From Acidithiobacillus ferrooxidans ATCC 23270 (GTDB taxonomy: Bacteria; Pseudomonadota; Gammaproteobacteria; Acidithiobacillales; Acidithiobacillaceae): a stretch of DNA of 64,000 nucleotides. How positions within the stretch are numbered: position 1 is the stretch's first letter; each line of letters opens with the position of its first letter. The notes beneath the pieces were generated by a model. It did no database searches. It had not been told where the DNA came from and worked only from the letters and a program-made list of their open reading frames with translations. A program made the position numbers and the translations under genes. The DNA is taken from contig NC_011761.1 in NCBI RefSeq assembly GCF_000021485.1, forward strand, positions 2,386,001 to 2,450,000, given 5' to 3'. Shown piece after piece: positions 1-11,134 of this stretch.

Positions 1-1065
1 TAAAAGCAGATAGGATGACAGATCGAAGGCCGCTTCCGGTGCGCCGCCGGAGACTTCATAAGCGCGCCGTAACCAGACCTCGGATTCCGCAGGTCGGCCC
101 TGATGAAATAAAAATATCCCCAGTTTGCTCATCGCCTCCGAAGATCCCGGATTATCCGTGATGAATCGGCGCAGGAACGCCTCTGCCTCGACATGTTTTT
201 CCAGCCCGTATAAACAGACAAAAAGATTGAGCGCGGCTTCTTCATAATGGGGATCAATATTCATCGCCCTCCGCAAAAACTGCTCGGATTCCGCAAAGTC
301 CTTGCGTTTATGCAGTGGTAGAGAAATGTTCAGCAATGCTACCGTATAGTCGGGATTAATCTCCAAAGCGCGCCGCAGCATCACCTCGGCTTCTTCATAC
401 CGCTCCAACTGGTTAAGCACATAACCGAGATTGGTAAATGCCTTGTAGTAATCCGGGCGGATTTCCACGGCACGGCGCAGTGCCTTTTCGGCCTCGTCCC
501 GGCGTTCGAGATTCTCCAGCAGTACGGCGTAATTCAGCAGGCCCTCAGGATAGTCCGGGTCTATCGCGAGAGATTGCTTAAACAGGCGTTCTGCTTCCGC
601 ATTGCGTTGTCTGCCCATATACATCACCGCGAGATTGCACCAGGCCTGGGCGTGTCGCGGATCGGACGCCAACAGGTTGCGCAACACCTGCTCGTCTTCC
701 GGATAGTCCCCATCCGTACCATTCATATCCCGCACGCCGATCACGCGCTGAACCATCGACCAGCGCGGCAGCCAGTTGGATAATATCTGTTCCAGACTCC
801 ACGGACAGCGGTTCATATCCAGGGATATGCTATCATCGTGTTCCAGCAGGAAATCCGTTATTGCGTCATTCCAGATGGCGGACACCAGCGCCGGGATTTC
901 ACTCCGTAAGTCTGGTAGCATTTCCTGGAGGTCGTGAATCTTCCGCCGCGCCGCCTGAATGGCGGCAATGGTTTCAGGGGTGTCGAAACGGCTGTCAACG
1001 TACATTTTCAGCAACTGCATGATGAGCGCACGCAGCGCGCTTTTAAGCATAAACCGATTCAACAT
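1..1065 (-). CDS. TPR-repeat protein, C-terminus beyond window
   Basis: The minus-strand frame is open from an ATG at 1065 to the window edge (355 residues visible, no stop). A good ribosome site, GGAGG, sits 4-8 bases before the ATG. The first ~110 residues are helical and unrecognised. From about residue 130 there are tandem 34-residue TPR units with the usual pattern (for example NPDYTVALLNISL and IDPDYPEGLLNYAV), at least six visible. TPR arrays mediate protein-protein contacts. TPR proteins elsewhere in this window carry a C-terminal sulfotransferase, so the unseen end may hold a catalytic domain. That is only a guess. It is divergent from the autotransporter gene. Confidence 0.85.
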   Translation of the reverse strand, partial: MLNRFMLKSALRALIMQLLKMYVDSRFDTPETIAAIQAARRKIHDLQEMLPDLRSEIPALVSAIWNDAITDFLLEHDDSISLDMNRCPWSLEQILSNWLPRWSMVQRVIGVRDMNGTDGDYPEDEQVLRNLLASDPRHAQAWCNLAVMYMGRQRNAEAERLFKQSLAIDPDYPEGLLNYAVLLENLERRDEAEKALRRAVEIRPDYYKAFTNLGYVLNQLERYEEAEVMLRRALEINPDYTVALLNISLPLHKRKDFAESEQFLRRAMNIDPHYEEAALNLFVCLYGLEKHVEAEAFLRRFITDNPGSSEAMSKLGIFLFHQGRPAESEVWLRRAYEVSGGAPEAAFDLSSYLLL

Positions 1066-1562
1066 TATTCCTCCAGAGTCTGTTTCAGATTACAACAGTC
1101 CGTTCTGCATTTTCACGGTATTGACGGCATACATCATCGGTTCGACACCCGTACCGGCTCCGCAGGGTGTGGGAAAACGTTACAGTATGTGCGGTCTGCT
1201 CACAAGGGGAAACGCCCGGGGCGGCGATAGACAGGAGAAAGGCACCGTTTACGGCGTTCCCGATGTCGTAACATGCTGATACTCTGTTTGACACGAATAA
1301 ACCTCCTCCATATCTCGATCATCCACATATTCTGCATAAAATCCGCCATCCGGTTTATCGCTCAGGATAATCTAAACAAAGCGGTAACATCGTTTTTGAT
1401 ATCGGACCGCAAGGTCTCATACATCGTGGCATAGATCGTGCTAGTGCTCAAATCGGTAATGTAAGACGGATCGGTGCGCGGCGCCGATCCGGTGTGCAAC
1501 CGGAGCAGTACGTTTCCACGAACAGTGAGCATCTGCGCAACCCATAATATAAGGAGCAATAC
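1066..1562. other. Divergent intergenic region, TPR gene / autotransporter gene
   Basis: About 500 bases with no convincing gene. It holds the sigma-54-like promoter at 1437-1451. A possible upstream element at 1268-1284 (GTAACATGCTGATAC) closely resembles half of the palindrome upstream of flp. A leader hairpin (GGATCGG 1478-1484 / CCGATCC 1494-1500) lies between promoter and ribosome site. Short open frames here lack ribosome sites and overlap on both strands. Confidence 0.6.
1437..1451 (+). promoter_or_regulatory. Candidate sigma-54 promoter of the autotransporter gene
   Basis: TGGCATAGATCGTGC has the invariant GG and GC at the required 10-base spacing and matches 12 of 15 positions of TGGCACGN4TTGC. 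It is the weakest of four such sites in the window. The start codon is 112 bases downstream. Binding and use are inferred. Confidence 0.45.
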
Positions 1563-3797
1563 ATGTCGACTTTCAGAAAAAAAATCCTATTCGTGGCCGT
1601 ATCCGGCACCTTTGCAATATCCATGGCGGGGGGGGGCACGGCGGATGCAAGCACCGTCCAAGGTGGTGTCGGCCTGGTGGCGGCCCTCACCCAAACCCTG
1701 GGACTCGGTTCGGCGGTCACCCAGTACGGTGACAGCAACAATATCGCATCGGGACCCGGCAGTGCCGCCGGTACCAATGATACGGCCGTGGGCGTGAATG
1801 CGACGTCCACCGGCACCAACTCCGTGGCCCTCGGCTACAACAGCAGCGATGGTGGGCAAAACAACGTCGTAGCGGTGGGTAGCGCCACCCAGCAGCGCAA
1901 GATCATCAACGTGGCGCCGGGCACCCTGAGCCAGACCAGCACGGATGCGGTCAACGGCAGCCAGTTGTATGCCACAGACCAACAGCAACTGACCAATACC
2001 AGCAATATCAGCAATCTCCAGAATCAGCAGAAGATCGATCAAACCAATATTTCCCACTTGCAATCGACGGTCAGCAATATCAGCAACCTGACCTCGGTGG
2101 CCGGTGACCTCACCGCCATCAAGCAGCAGCAGCAGACGGATATGAGCAATATTGCCGTCAACACTTCCGACATCAGCAACCTCAAGGGTCAGCAGGGCAC
2201 CGACGTCACCAACATCAGCAACCTGCAGAAACAGCAGGCCACCGACGTCAGCAATATCGCCAACAATACCAGCAACATTGCCAGCAATACCTCCAATATT
2301 GCCGTCAACACTTCCGACATCAGCAACCTCAAGGGTCAGCAGGGCACCGACGTCACCAACATCAGCAACCTGCAGAAACAGCAGGCCACCGACGTCAGCA
2401 ACATCGCCAACAATACCAGCAACATCAGCAATCTGAGCAACGTGGTCGGGGGCTTGACGTCAACGGCAGTCGATCTCACCAAAATCAAAAAACAGCAAGC
2501 CACCGATGTCACCAATATCGCCAGCAACACCAGCAACATCGCCAGCAATACCTCGGACATCAGCAACCTGAAAAATCAGCAGGGCACCGACGTCACCAAC
2601 ATCAGCAACCTGCAGAAACAACAGGCCACCGACGTCAGCAACATCGCCGGCAACACCACCAATATCGCCAGCAACACCTCCGACATCAGCAACCTGAAAA
2701 ATCAGCAGGGCACCGACGTCACCAACATCAGCAACCTGCAGAAACAACAGGCCACCGACGTCAGCAACATCGCCGGCAACACCACCAATATCGCCAGCAA
2801 CACCTCCGACATCAGCAACCTGAAAAATCAGCAGGGCACCGACGTCACCAATATCGCCAGCAACACCAAAGACATCAAGAACATCAAGACGCAACAGGCT
2901 ACCGACGTCAGCAACATCGCCAGTAACACCACCAATATCGCCAGCAACACCTCCGACATCAGCAACCTGAAAACCCAGCAGGGTACCGACGTCACCAATA
3001 TCGCCAGCAACACCAACGACATCAAGAACGTCAAGACGCAACAGGCTACCGACGTCAGCAACATCGCCATGAACACCAGCAATATCAGCCAGTTGCAAAC
3101 CATCGTCAACGGCAAAGTCGCCACCTGTCAGGTCGTCAACGGCGGCCTGCAGTGCACCTACGCCCAGGCCAAGGGTACGAACGACGTGGCAGCAGGAAAC
3201 GGGGCGCTCGCCAACGGCACCAGCAGTATCGCCATCGGTACCAACGCCACGGCAACCTACAACGGCGCGGTAGCCATCGGTGATGGTGCCCGGGCGGTGG
3301 CCGATCCCGCGACAGCCATTGGTGCCAACGCTCAGGCCAATGCCAACAATAGTACGGCTATCGGTGCCAACAGCACGGCCAACGGGATCAATTCCGTTGC
3401 CCTGGGACAAGGTTCCACCGCCAATCGCGCCAATTCCGTTTCCGTGGGCAACGCCTCTACCGGGCTGACGCGACAGATCACCAATGTGGCCCCCGGCACC
3501 ACACCCAATGATGTGGCCACCGTCGGTCAGTTGCAGGGTGCCGTCGGGCAGGCGCAGCATTACGCGGCCCAAGTGGGCTCCGTCAATGCCGCAGCCCTGA
3601 ACGCCGCCGCATCCGCCGCATCCGGTCAGGGACCCAACACGGTGGCCGGCGGTTATGGTGAGTACGATGGACAGAGCGCATTCGCGTTTACATATCAGCA
3701 CCGCTTCAACTGCAACTGGCAGGCGCTGTTGACGGTGGGCAGCAACGGTTCGGGCAAAAATACCGAAGTGGGCGCGGGAGCGTCCTACAGTTGGTAA
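1563..3797 (+). CDS. YadA-like trimeric autotransporter adhesin
   Basis: A 744-aa surface adhesin of the type Vc (trimeric autotransporter) family. The start at 1563 follows AAGGAG with 6-base spacing. Visible order: signal peptide (residues 1-30, basic start, hydrophobic core, ADAS end); YadA head repeats with alternating GTN/A-SVA motifs (~60-105); neck motif NVAPG...DAVNGSQLYA (~115-138); a long stalk of about 390 residues of near-identical units such as TDVSNIASNTSNI and ISNLKNQQG, a coiled-coil register rich in Asn; a second head block (~535-635); second neck ITNVAPGTTPNDVATVGQL; and a short C-terminal beta-barrel anchor ending in aromatic Trp. The stalk carries 126-bp DNA repeats, so its length may vary between strains. 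A probable terminator follows. It likely works with the pilus and glycine-rich proteins nearby, and a sigma-54-like promoter lies upstream. Confidence 0.95.
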   Translation: MSTFRKKILFVAVSGTFAISMAGGGTADASTVQGGVGLVAALTQTLGLGSAVTQYGDSNNIASGPGSAAGTNDTAVGVNATSTGTNSVALGYNSSDGGQNNVVAVGSATQQRKIINVAPGTLSQTSTDAVNGSQLYATDQQQLTNTSNISNLQNQQKIDQTNISHLQSTVSNISNLTSVAGDLTAIKQQQQTDMSNIAVNTSDISNLKGQQGTDVTNISNLQKQQATDVSNIANNTSNIASNTSNIAVNTSDISNLKGQQGTDVTNISNLQKQQATDVSNIANNTSNISNLSNVVGGLTSTAVDLTKIKKQQATDVTNIASNTSNIASNTSDISNLKNQQGTDVTNISNLQKQQATDVSNIAGNTTNIASNTSDISNLKNQQGTDVTNISNLQKQQATDVSNIAGNTTNIASNTSDISNLKNQQGTDVTNIASNTKDIKNIKTQQATDVSNIASNTTNIASNTSDISNLKTQQGTDVTNIASNTNDIKNVKTQQATDVSNIAMNTSNISQLQTIVNGKVATCQVVNGGLQCTYAQAKGTNDVAAGNGALANGTSSIAIGTNATATYNGAVAIGDGARAVADPATAIGANAQANANNSTAIGANSTANGINSVALGQGSTANRANSVSVGNASTGLTRQITNVAPGTTPNDVATVGQLQGAVGQAQHYAAQVGSVNAAALNAAASAASGQGPNTVAGGYGEYDGQSAFAFTYQHRFNCNWQALLTVGSNGSGKNTEVGAGASYSW
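2556..2848 (+). repeat. 126-bp tandem repeat in the adhesin stalk
   Basis: Two copies (2556-2681 and 2682-2807), identical apart from one base near the start of the first, and a partial third from 2808 encode a 42-residue stalk unit. Similar but less exact copies occupy 2168-2420 and 2860-3070. The period was measured directly from matching bases (2576, 2702, 2828). Such repeats commonly expand or contract by recombination in frame. Confidence 0.9.
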
Positions 3798-3815
3798 GTC
3801 TCGCAGGATAAACAC

Positions 3816-3865
3816 CGGGCGGGAGGGGTGGTCGCGACATATCCATGCTGCCGCACCCCCGCCCG
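3816..3865 (+). terminator. GC-rich hairpin after the adhesin gene
   Basis: CGGGCG with GGGGTG (3816-3840) pairs with CACCCC and CGCCCG (3854-3865), followed by ATTTAT. The position 19 bases after the stop supports a terminator, though the loop is long and the T-run poor. Confidence 0.45.
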
Positions 3866-3904
3866 ATTTATCGCGTTCTCACAAGATCATGAACCAAGGT
3901 GCTT

Positions 3905-4459
3905 ATGATGAAAAAGTCTGCTTACCAACTGCTGTTGCTGGCGGGCGCGAGCTTCGGGCTGGCTGCCTGCGCGCCGGTACATTACCATTACTGCGATCTG
4001 AATTGCTGGCATAAGCCCAAGCCCGTGCCAGTCAAACCGGTCGCGCCGCCCCCGCCCGCGAAAATCATCGCGCCGGTCGAACATTTCGTTCTGCAAAGCA
4101 AGCCGGTCACCATTCGCGGCGTAAATTTCACCACCAACTCGTCCAAACTGATGACAGCCGATATTGCGGTATTGGACAGCGCCGCCCGGTTTGCGCTGAA
4201 ACACCCCACCGCGATTCTTCTGGTGAAGGGATATTGCAGCAAGACAGGCAGCTACAAATATAACCTGGGACTTTCTCAGGAGCGTGCAGCCAGTGTCGCC
4301 CATTATCTCATGGGACGGGGCGTCCCCAATTATCGGATCATCACCCGGGGTTATTCCTGGGAAGATCCCGTGGCCAGTAACGCGACCCGTGAAGGGCGTT
4401 TCCTCAACCAGCGCGTGGTCATCGACACCAGCATCAAGGTCAGGAAATCCGTGCCCTGA
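3905..4459 (+). CDS. OmpA-family peptidoglycan-associated lipoprotein
   Basis: A 184-aa outer-membrane lipoprotein. The N-terminus MMKKSAYQLLLLAGASFG ends in the lipobox LAAC. A Pro/Lys-rich linker follows, then a C-terminal OmpA/Pal-like domain (about residues 65-180) with NFTTNSSKL, GYCSKTGSYKYNLGLSQERA and NQRVVID, the region that grips peptidoglycan. The ATG at 3905 is 5 bases after AAGG; a GTG at 3899 overlaps that site and is less likely. It lies between the adhesin and a converging Sel1 gene and ends at a hairpin. Its specific partner is unknown. It may anchor a surface structure to the cell wall. Confidence 0.85.
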   Translation: MMKKSAYQLLLLAGASFGLAACAPVHYHYCDLNCWHKPKPVPVKPVAPPPPAKIIAPVEHFVLQSKPVTIRGVNFTTNSSKLMTADIAVLDSAARFALKHPTAILLVKGYCSKTGSYKYNLGLSQERAASVAHYLMGRGVPNYRIITRGYSWEDPVASNATREGRFLNQRVVIDTSIKVRKSVP

Positions 4460-4479
4460 CCATAGGACCGACCAAGACT

Positions 4480-4505
4480 CTGGTTCCTGCGCCGGCAGGA
4501 ACCAG
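4480..4505. terminator. Convergent hairpin terminator
   Basis: A perfect 11-bp stem (CTGGTTCCTGC 4480-4490 / GCAGGAACCAG 4495-4505) with a 4-base loop lies between the converging lipoprotein and Sel1 genes. It can serve both directions, though no long T-run follows. Confidence 0.6.
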
Positions 4506-4523
4506 GGTTCCGGCAGGTGGCTT

Positions 4524-5489
4524 TCAGGACTGCGGCAACTTCCCGATCAACTGTGAGGCCAGCCGAGCGGCGCTACCGCCGTGCGAACGGGCCTTATCCC
4601 ACCAGAACCGCGCGCGCTCATCGCTTTGCGCAACGCCGTTGCCGTGTGCATAGGCGATCCCCAGCAGCAATTCCGCATCCGGGTCATTTTGCAATGCTGC
4701 GTCCCTCCACCAGGACACCGCCTCCGGATAATTCCGGGCCACGCCCTTCCCCTGATACAACAGACCGCCCAGATGGAGCTCAGCCTTGACGTTGCCATGT
4801 TCCGCGGCGCGTAAAAACCAGGTGTAGGCAGCCTGGTCGTTGCGCGCCGTTCCATAGCCGTGGGCATAATCATTTCCCAGGGCGAACTCCGCCAGGGCGT
4901 TGCCTTGCTTGGCGGCCAGGCGGAAGTAAGCGTTGGCCTGCTCGTAGCCCATTGGCACCCCCCGGCCGTAGTAATACGCCAGTCCCAGCAGGAGCTCCGC
5001 ATGCGCGTCGCCAGCATCGGCGGCCCGTTTCCACCAGAAAACCGCACGCTCCGGATTTTGCGGAACACCCTCACCGTGGGCATAGGCATATCCCAGATTG
5101 TTGGCGGCCCGAGCGTTTCCCTGCAACGCCGATTTCTCCCACCAGGAAGCGGCCTGTTGGTGATTGCGAACGATACCTTGTCCGGCGTAGCAGGCGTCAC
5201 CCATATTGAACTCCGCCGCGGCGTCACCGGCGACGGCGGCTTTTCGCCAGTACGCAACCGCCTTCCGGGCATCGCCCTTTGCCGTCCAGTAGATTCCGCG
5301 CCAGTAATCTGCGCGGGCGGCGGCATGTCGGGCGAGCGCAGCGGGGTCGGTCTGTTCTTCCTGAAAACTCTGCGACGGTACCGCCATGCTGGCCGTCGCT
5401 GCCCGGACTTCCGGATACGCCGACATGCAGAAAAGACCGACAACACCGCAAATGAATACGCGGTTCTTCCGAAAATGGTCTACGCACAT
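4524..5489 (-). CDS. Sel1-repeat (TPR-like) exported protein
   Basis: A 321-aa protein. The ATG at 5489 gives a typical signal peptide (basic FRKNR, hydrophobic VFICGVVGLFCM, cleavage near PEVRA-A) and is preceded by AAGGGA; earlier in-frame starts add an implausible leader. After residue ~60 there are about seven Sel1 repeats of 36 residues with the pattern A...WW.KAA..G.A.A...LG..Y..G.GV..N (for example YAHGEGVPQNPERAVFWWKR). Sel1 proteins act as periplasmic or surface scaffolds and are often tied to cell-envelope assembly. No catalytic domain is visible. The gene converges on the OmpA lipoprotein and diverges from a glycine-rich gene. Confidence 0.88.
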   Translation of the reverse strand: MCVDHFRKNRVFICGVVGLFCMSAYPEVRAATASMAVPSQSFQEEQTDPAALARHAAARADYWRGIYWTAKGDARKAVAYWRKAAVAGDAAAEFNMGDACYAGQGIVRNHQQAASWWEKSALQGNARAANNLGYAYAHGEGVPQNPERAVFWWKRAADAGDAHAELLLGLAYYYGRGVPMGYEQANAYFRLAAKQGNALAEFALGNDYAHGYGTARNDQAAYTWFLRAAEHGNVKAELHLGGLLYQGKGVARNYPEAVSWWRDAALQNDPDAELLLGIAYAHGNGVAQSDERARFWWDKARSHGGSAARLASQLIGKLPQS

Positions 5490-5838
5490 ATCCCTTCCCT
5501 TTCCATCGCTTTTTGAACGGTTCGCCGAGTTGACACACACTTTTGCTAACCGTCGATATTGTCGCTCTACGTATATCCCGGCGTCCAGCCTTGCCCTCAA
5601 AACGCTTTGCCCGCAATACATCGATCCCCGGTCGACAATGTTACTTACTCCGTTACGTGACAGCACCAGATAAGTATCACTTTTGATTGCCTGATGCTTA
5701 TAAACAGACACTTATCTTCTTAATTCCATGGCATGGATATTGCCTCCTACATGGTGCCGAGGGACAACCGTCCTTTTGGGACTATACCGCCTTGGCAATG
5801 ATACCAATTTTCAACCATCTAATTTAGGAGTGATTATT
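5490..5838. other. Divergent intergenic region, Sel1 / glycine-rich gene
   Basis: About 350 bases without a gene. It contains the sigma-54-type promoter at 5729-5743, an 8-bp inverted repeat (AGATAAGT 5668-5675 / ACTTATCT 5710-5717) directly upstream, and a TGTTAC...GTTAC pair near 5638-5656 resembling the motif upstream of flp. Confidence 0.6.
5729..5743 (+). promoter_or_regulatory. Sigma-54 promoter of the glycine-rich gene
   Basis: TGGCATGGATATTGC matches TGGCACGN4TTGC at every position but one, with GG and GC correctly spaced. The start codon lies 96 bases downstream. It shares the TGGCAT form with the sites at 1437 and 29404. Confidence 0.75.
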
Positions 5839-6426
5839 ATGGGACTTAATGTTGGCGGTCTTCTTAGCACGGTAACCGGTTTGTTGGGCGGCCTCTTGGG
5901 TGGCGGCGCTCCCGCCGGCCTTTCCATCAGCGATGTCAACACCCTGATGACGAACGGCGTTACTGCTGCCACCAATCTGGACAAAGCGGTTACCACCGAT
6001 GCGTCCACCCTCGCAGCCAATATGACCAACGATATCACCACCGCCGCGCAGGGTACCCTGTCCATGGCCGTAAATGGTGCCGCAGCACTCAGCAAAAGCT
6101 TTCTGTCTGACTCTGCGAAGACCATTACGTCCCTGAACACGGCCGTAGGCGGTACCCTTGCCGGTGCGTACACCGCAGATGTGGCTGGTCCTTTGGCCGC
6201 AGGTGTGGGCGGTGGTATCAGTGGCATGCTGAGCGGTGTAGGCACGGGCGTGGGCAACGCCATGGCGAACATGGCCACCAGCATCCCGGCGGCCACCGCC
6301 TCCATCGTCGGCTCCCTGGGTGCGTCCACCCTGACCGCAACGGGCCTGAGTGCTATGTTGGGCAACGCCACGGTGGTGGGCAGCAGTTCCGCCCCCACCG
6401 GCCTGCTGGGCGGCCTGCTCGGATAA
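5839..6426 (+). CDS. Glycine/alanine-rich small protein, family member 1
   Basis: A 195-aa protein of unknown function. The ATG at 5839 follows TAGGAG with 8-base spacing. It opens with MGLNVGGLLSTVTGLLGGLLGGG and closes with GLLGGLLG. Composition is dominated by Gly, Ala, Thr, Ser, Leu and Val, with no Arg, Glu, His, Cys or Trp. There is no Sec signal peptide with a basic start. Three other proteins in the window (starts at 6526, 29491, 30116) share the opening style and composition, so I treat them as a family. A sigma-54-type promoter precedes it and a type I secretion operon lies just downstream on the opposite strand, making it a possible export substrate and surface or matrix component. 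Export is inference only. Confidence 0.8.
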   Translation: MGLNVGGLLSTVTGLLGGLLGGGAPAGLSISDVNTLMTNGVTAATNLDKAVTTDASTLAANMTNDITTAAQGTLSMAVNGAAALSKSFLSDSAKTITSLNTAVGGTLAGAYTADVAGPLAAGVGGGISGMLSGVGTGVGNAMANMATSIPAATASIVGSLGASTLTATGLSAMLGNATVVGSSSAPTGLLGGLLG

Positions 6427-6461
6427 TCGGCGTACAACGCAAAGCCGATTTAAGTAACGCG

Positions 6462-6485
6462 ACAGCGCGGGGAAACTCGCGCTGT
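6462..6485 (+). terminator. Hairpin between glycine-rich genes 1 and 2
   Basis: The stem ACAGCGCG (6462-6469) / CGCGCTGT (6478-6485) with an 8-base loop is followed by a weak TGTCTTATC tail. It may be a leaky terminator letting the second gene be expressed at a lower level, since no separate promoter is evident before 6526. Confidence 0.45.
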
Positions 6486-6525
6486 TGTCTTATCATCAGG
6501 TGAGTTGATTACAAGGAGTCCACAG

Positions 6526-6993
6526 ATGGGCGTATTAAGCAGCCTCCTTTCGGGAGTATTGGCCGCGCTGGGCTTGGGCGGTTCGGGTGGGAGCAGTCAA
6601 CCCGTTGCGACGGTGGAGACGGTGGCCAGCGCCACCGCGGCAATGAACCAGGCGGTAGCCGCATCCATCAACCAGGCGGCCGGGCTGACCAGCGGCGGTG
6701 TCGGTTATGCCAACGGCGAACTGACCAGCACCTTGACGCAGGCAACATCGAAGCTGATGAATGGCATTTTGACCACGCAAACGGCGATCCCCGCCATACT
6801 GCAGGGCGTCAGTGCCATCAGTCCCACGGGTATCCTCAATACCCTCAGCGCCGATGGCGCACAGGCCGGAATGATGGTGGCCAGTTATGCCAGCCAGATG
6901 CCGGCGAACGTCGCCAAAAGTATCGCCGACGCGGTCGGTAATTATCCGACTGTGGTCATGCCGACCGGCATTTCCGGCCAACTCTTTTACTGA
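6526..6993 (+). CDS. Glycine/alanine-rich small protein, family member 2
   Basis: A 155-aa protein; ATG at 6526, 7 bases after AAGGAG. It starts MGVLSSLLSGVLAALGLGG, like the other members, then has an Ala/Ser/Thr/Gly-rich body with very few charges (two Glu, two Asp, two Lys) and no Arg, His, Cys or Trp. Unlike member 1 it ends GQLFY rather than LLGGLLG; a hydrophobic-aromatic last few residues are typical of many type I secretion substrates. It follows member 1 by 99 bases and probably shares its promoter. It ends 3 bases from the stop of the converging TonB-domain gene, with no terminator between. Function unknown. Confidence 0.75.
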   Translation: MGVLSSLLSGVLAALGLGGSGGSSQPVATVETVASATAAMNQAVAASINQAAGLTSGGVGYANGELTSTLTQATSKLMNGILTTQTAIPAILQGVSAISPTGILNTLSADGAQAGMMVASYASQMPANVAKSIADAVGNYPTVVMPTGISGQLFY

Positions 6994-7783
6994 ATTTCAG
7001 GAATCGGAACCCAACAAGGCCTGGGATAAGCTCCCTGACAATCCTTGGGTGGGCATGATGCCTGCGCCGCCCGACGCAGAGGGCCGAGATTGGGCTCCGA
7101 CATCGCCGTTCAGGAAGTTCATCGTACAACGGATTACCAGTTTATTGGCCTGCCGGGCCAGATCCTCGGGGAAAGGGGCGAACGGAGAAGCCGTGCGGAT
7201 CATGCGAACCGCTTTACTGGATGCGCTGGCCGGCAGGGTCGACCGGACCACGGACAACTGCGCCAGATTGCCGTTGCGGAATACGGTAACCCGCACCTGG
7301 ATCTCGCCCCCTCTTTCTATGGGCCCCTCGCGCGCGCCCGTACTCTCCACCTGCCGTATCCAGTACGTCACGTAACGGCTGATGAGATTCGCCTTATGGG
7401 GCGTGGAAACCGTCCATGCCGGCGGTAGATAGGCCGCATGAGTCATGGCCGGCGACGCTACTGGCCGGGAGGGCGGGGGCTTTGGCAGACCATGTTTTGC
7501 CGGATGCGTCCCGGCCTGGCGGGCGGAGGGACCACCGGACAACGGCCGGGATGCCTTTCCATGCAGGTCGACAGGGGCCATTTTTGCCGGAGGCACCGTC
7601 GCGACGGGAGCCGGAGGCGACGGCGGCATCCTGACCATACGGAAGGCCGAGGGTGCCGCAACGGTCCTGGTGACCTCATGACGGATGGTGCGATAGATTA
7701 GAAAGGTGAGCGAGGCGACGCAGGCCGCCGCGCCGATCAGCCACAAGGTCAACCGGTCCCTGGAAAAAACCACGCCGAACCGT

Positions 7784-9735
<1,952 letters not shown>

Positions 9736-9739
<4 letters not shown>

Positions 9740-11133
9740 CGAACCGATAGTCCTTCATCCCAGTCGCGGAATAAGGGACCCAGGAAAAACTGGATGATCC
9801 GACGCCTGCCGGTGTTGATGTTGGCGGATACGGTCATGCCCGGACGCATTTTCACGGAAACCCCATGTACCATCAGATAAGGGTGGGGGACGGTGATGCG
9901 CACCCGGTAGGATAATCCCTCACCAGTCAGGGCCTTACCGGACCCGCTCGGAGAAACGGCATCGGGGCTGATTTTCTGGACAACCCCTTGCAGGGCGCCG
10001 TACTGCTCGAAAGGATAGGCGGAGACTTTTACCCGCGCTGTCTGACCGACATGCACGAAAGCCATGTGGGCATCGGGCAGATACGCCTCCACCACCAGCG
10101 GTGTACCGCTGGGGACGATACTGACGACCGGTTGTGCGGCGGTCACCACCTCGCCCACGTTGCGTACCGCGAGATCCTGCACGATGCCGTCCACCGGCGA
10201 GCGTAATTCGTGCAGGGATAAATCATGGCTGGCGTGGGTTTGTTGCGCCTGCAACGAAATCAGCGACTGGGCATTTTCTCCGAGACTATGCAACAGGGTG
10301 GCGTGATAGTTCGCCTTGATGCCTTCGATGTCCTGGCGGTATTCCACCTGCCTTTGCAGATAACGAGCGATATCTCCCTGGTTCTGGGCGATCCGGCTTT
10401 GCAGGCCAAGTTCCTTTTGCCGCGCATTTTCGTACTCCATGCGGGGGATGGCGCCGCTTTGCGCAAGAGAGGCATCGGCGACGACCTGGGGGTGCAACAG
10501 CGCCTCCTGATTCTGCAGACTCTGGGCCAATGCCCGTGCCGAGTTCAGCGCCGTGGCATTCTGGTCTGCACGCGACTGCGCCGCCTGCAGACGGCTTTGA
10601 TAATCGGCCTCCTGGGCGGCCTGTAACGCCTTCTCCATCCGTATGTATTCAGGGTTGGTGCCCGATGCGGGTGCAATGGCGCTTCGCCCGCTCAGTTGCG
10701 CGTGGATACGCGCCTGCTGCAGATTCCGGAAGGCCAGCTCCTGCTGGGTGGCCTGCAGATTCGCCTGGGTTATCGCCGGATTGAGCGACACCAGAAGTTG
10801 CCCCTTGTGCACCGTCTCGCCGTCATGCACATAGATGCGTTCGACGGTGGCCGTGGACAGGGGCTGTACCACCTTGACCCGCCCGTCGGGGATGAACTGC
10901 CCGGTCGCCGTTGCCACGATATTGATCTTGCCCAGATAAGACCACAGCAACGCGACGAAGAGCAGCGCCAGCAGTGTCCAGAGTATCCAGTGCTGCCAGG
11001 GTGCCGGCGGTCGTTCCTGAATTTCCAGCAATGGCGGCAGAAACTCGTTTTCGAGCTTTTTCAGGGCCGCCTGGCGGTTCCGTTCCCGAGCCTCCGCCAG
11101 ACTGCCGCGCAGGTTGTTGCTGAGCTGTCCCAT
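9736..11133 (-). CDS. HlyD-family membrane fusion protein (type I secretion)
   Basis: A 465-aa periplasmic adaptor linking the ABC transporter to TolC. ATG at 11133, one base after the transporter's stop and preceded by GGAGG. Order: cytoplasmic N-terminus (~1-45), one membrane helix (HWILWTLLALLFVALLWSYL), lipoyl half-motif, a long coiled coil rich in Ala/Gln (~residues 120-300), second lipoyl half with the family signature ELRSPVDGIVQDL, and a beta-barrel domain ending PGMTVSANINTGRRRIIQFFLGPL. Length and order are those of HlyD/LapC. It overlaps tolC by four bases, so the three transporter parts are translated together. Confidence 0.93.
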
Positions 11134-11134
11134 A

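Noticed and set aside
2168-3070. Regular repeats that might suggest a CRISPR array
   Set aside because: The repeats are in-frame coding units without unique spacers; no cas gene is present.
2460-3815. 451-codon minus-strand frame
   Set aside because: Antisense shadow of the repetitive adhesin stalk; its apparent repeats are the complement of the stalk repeats.
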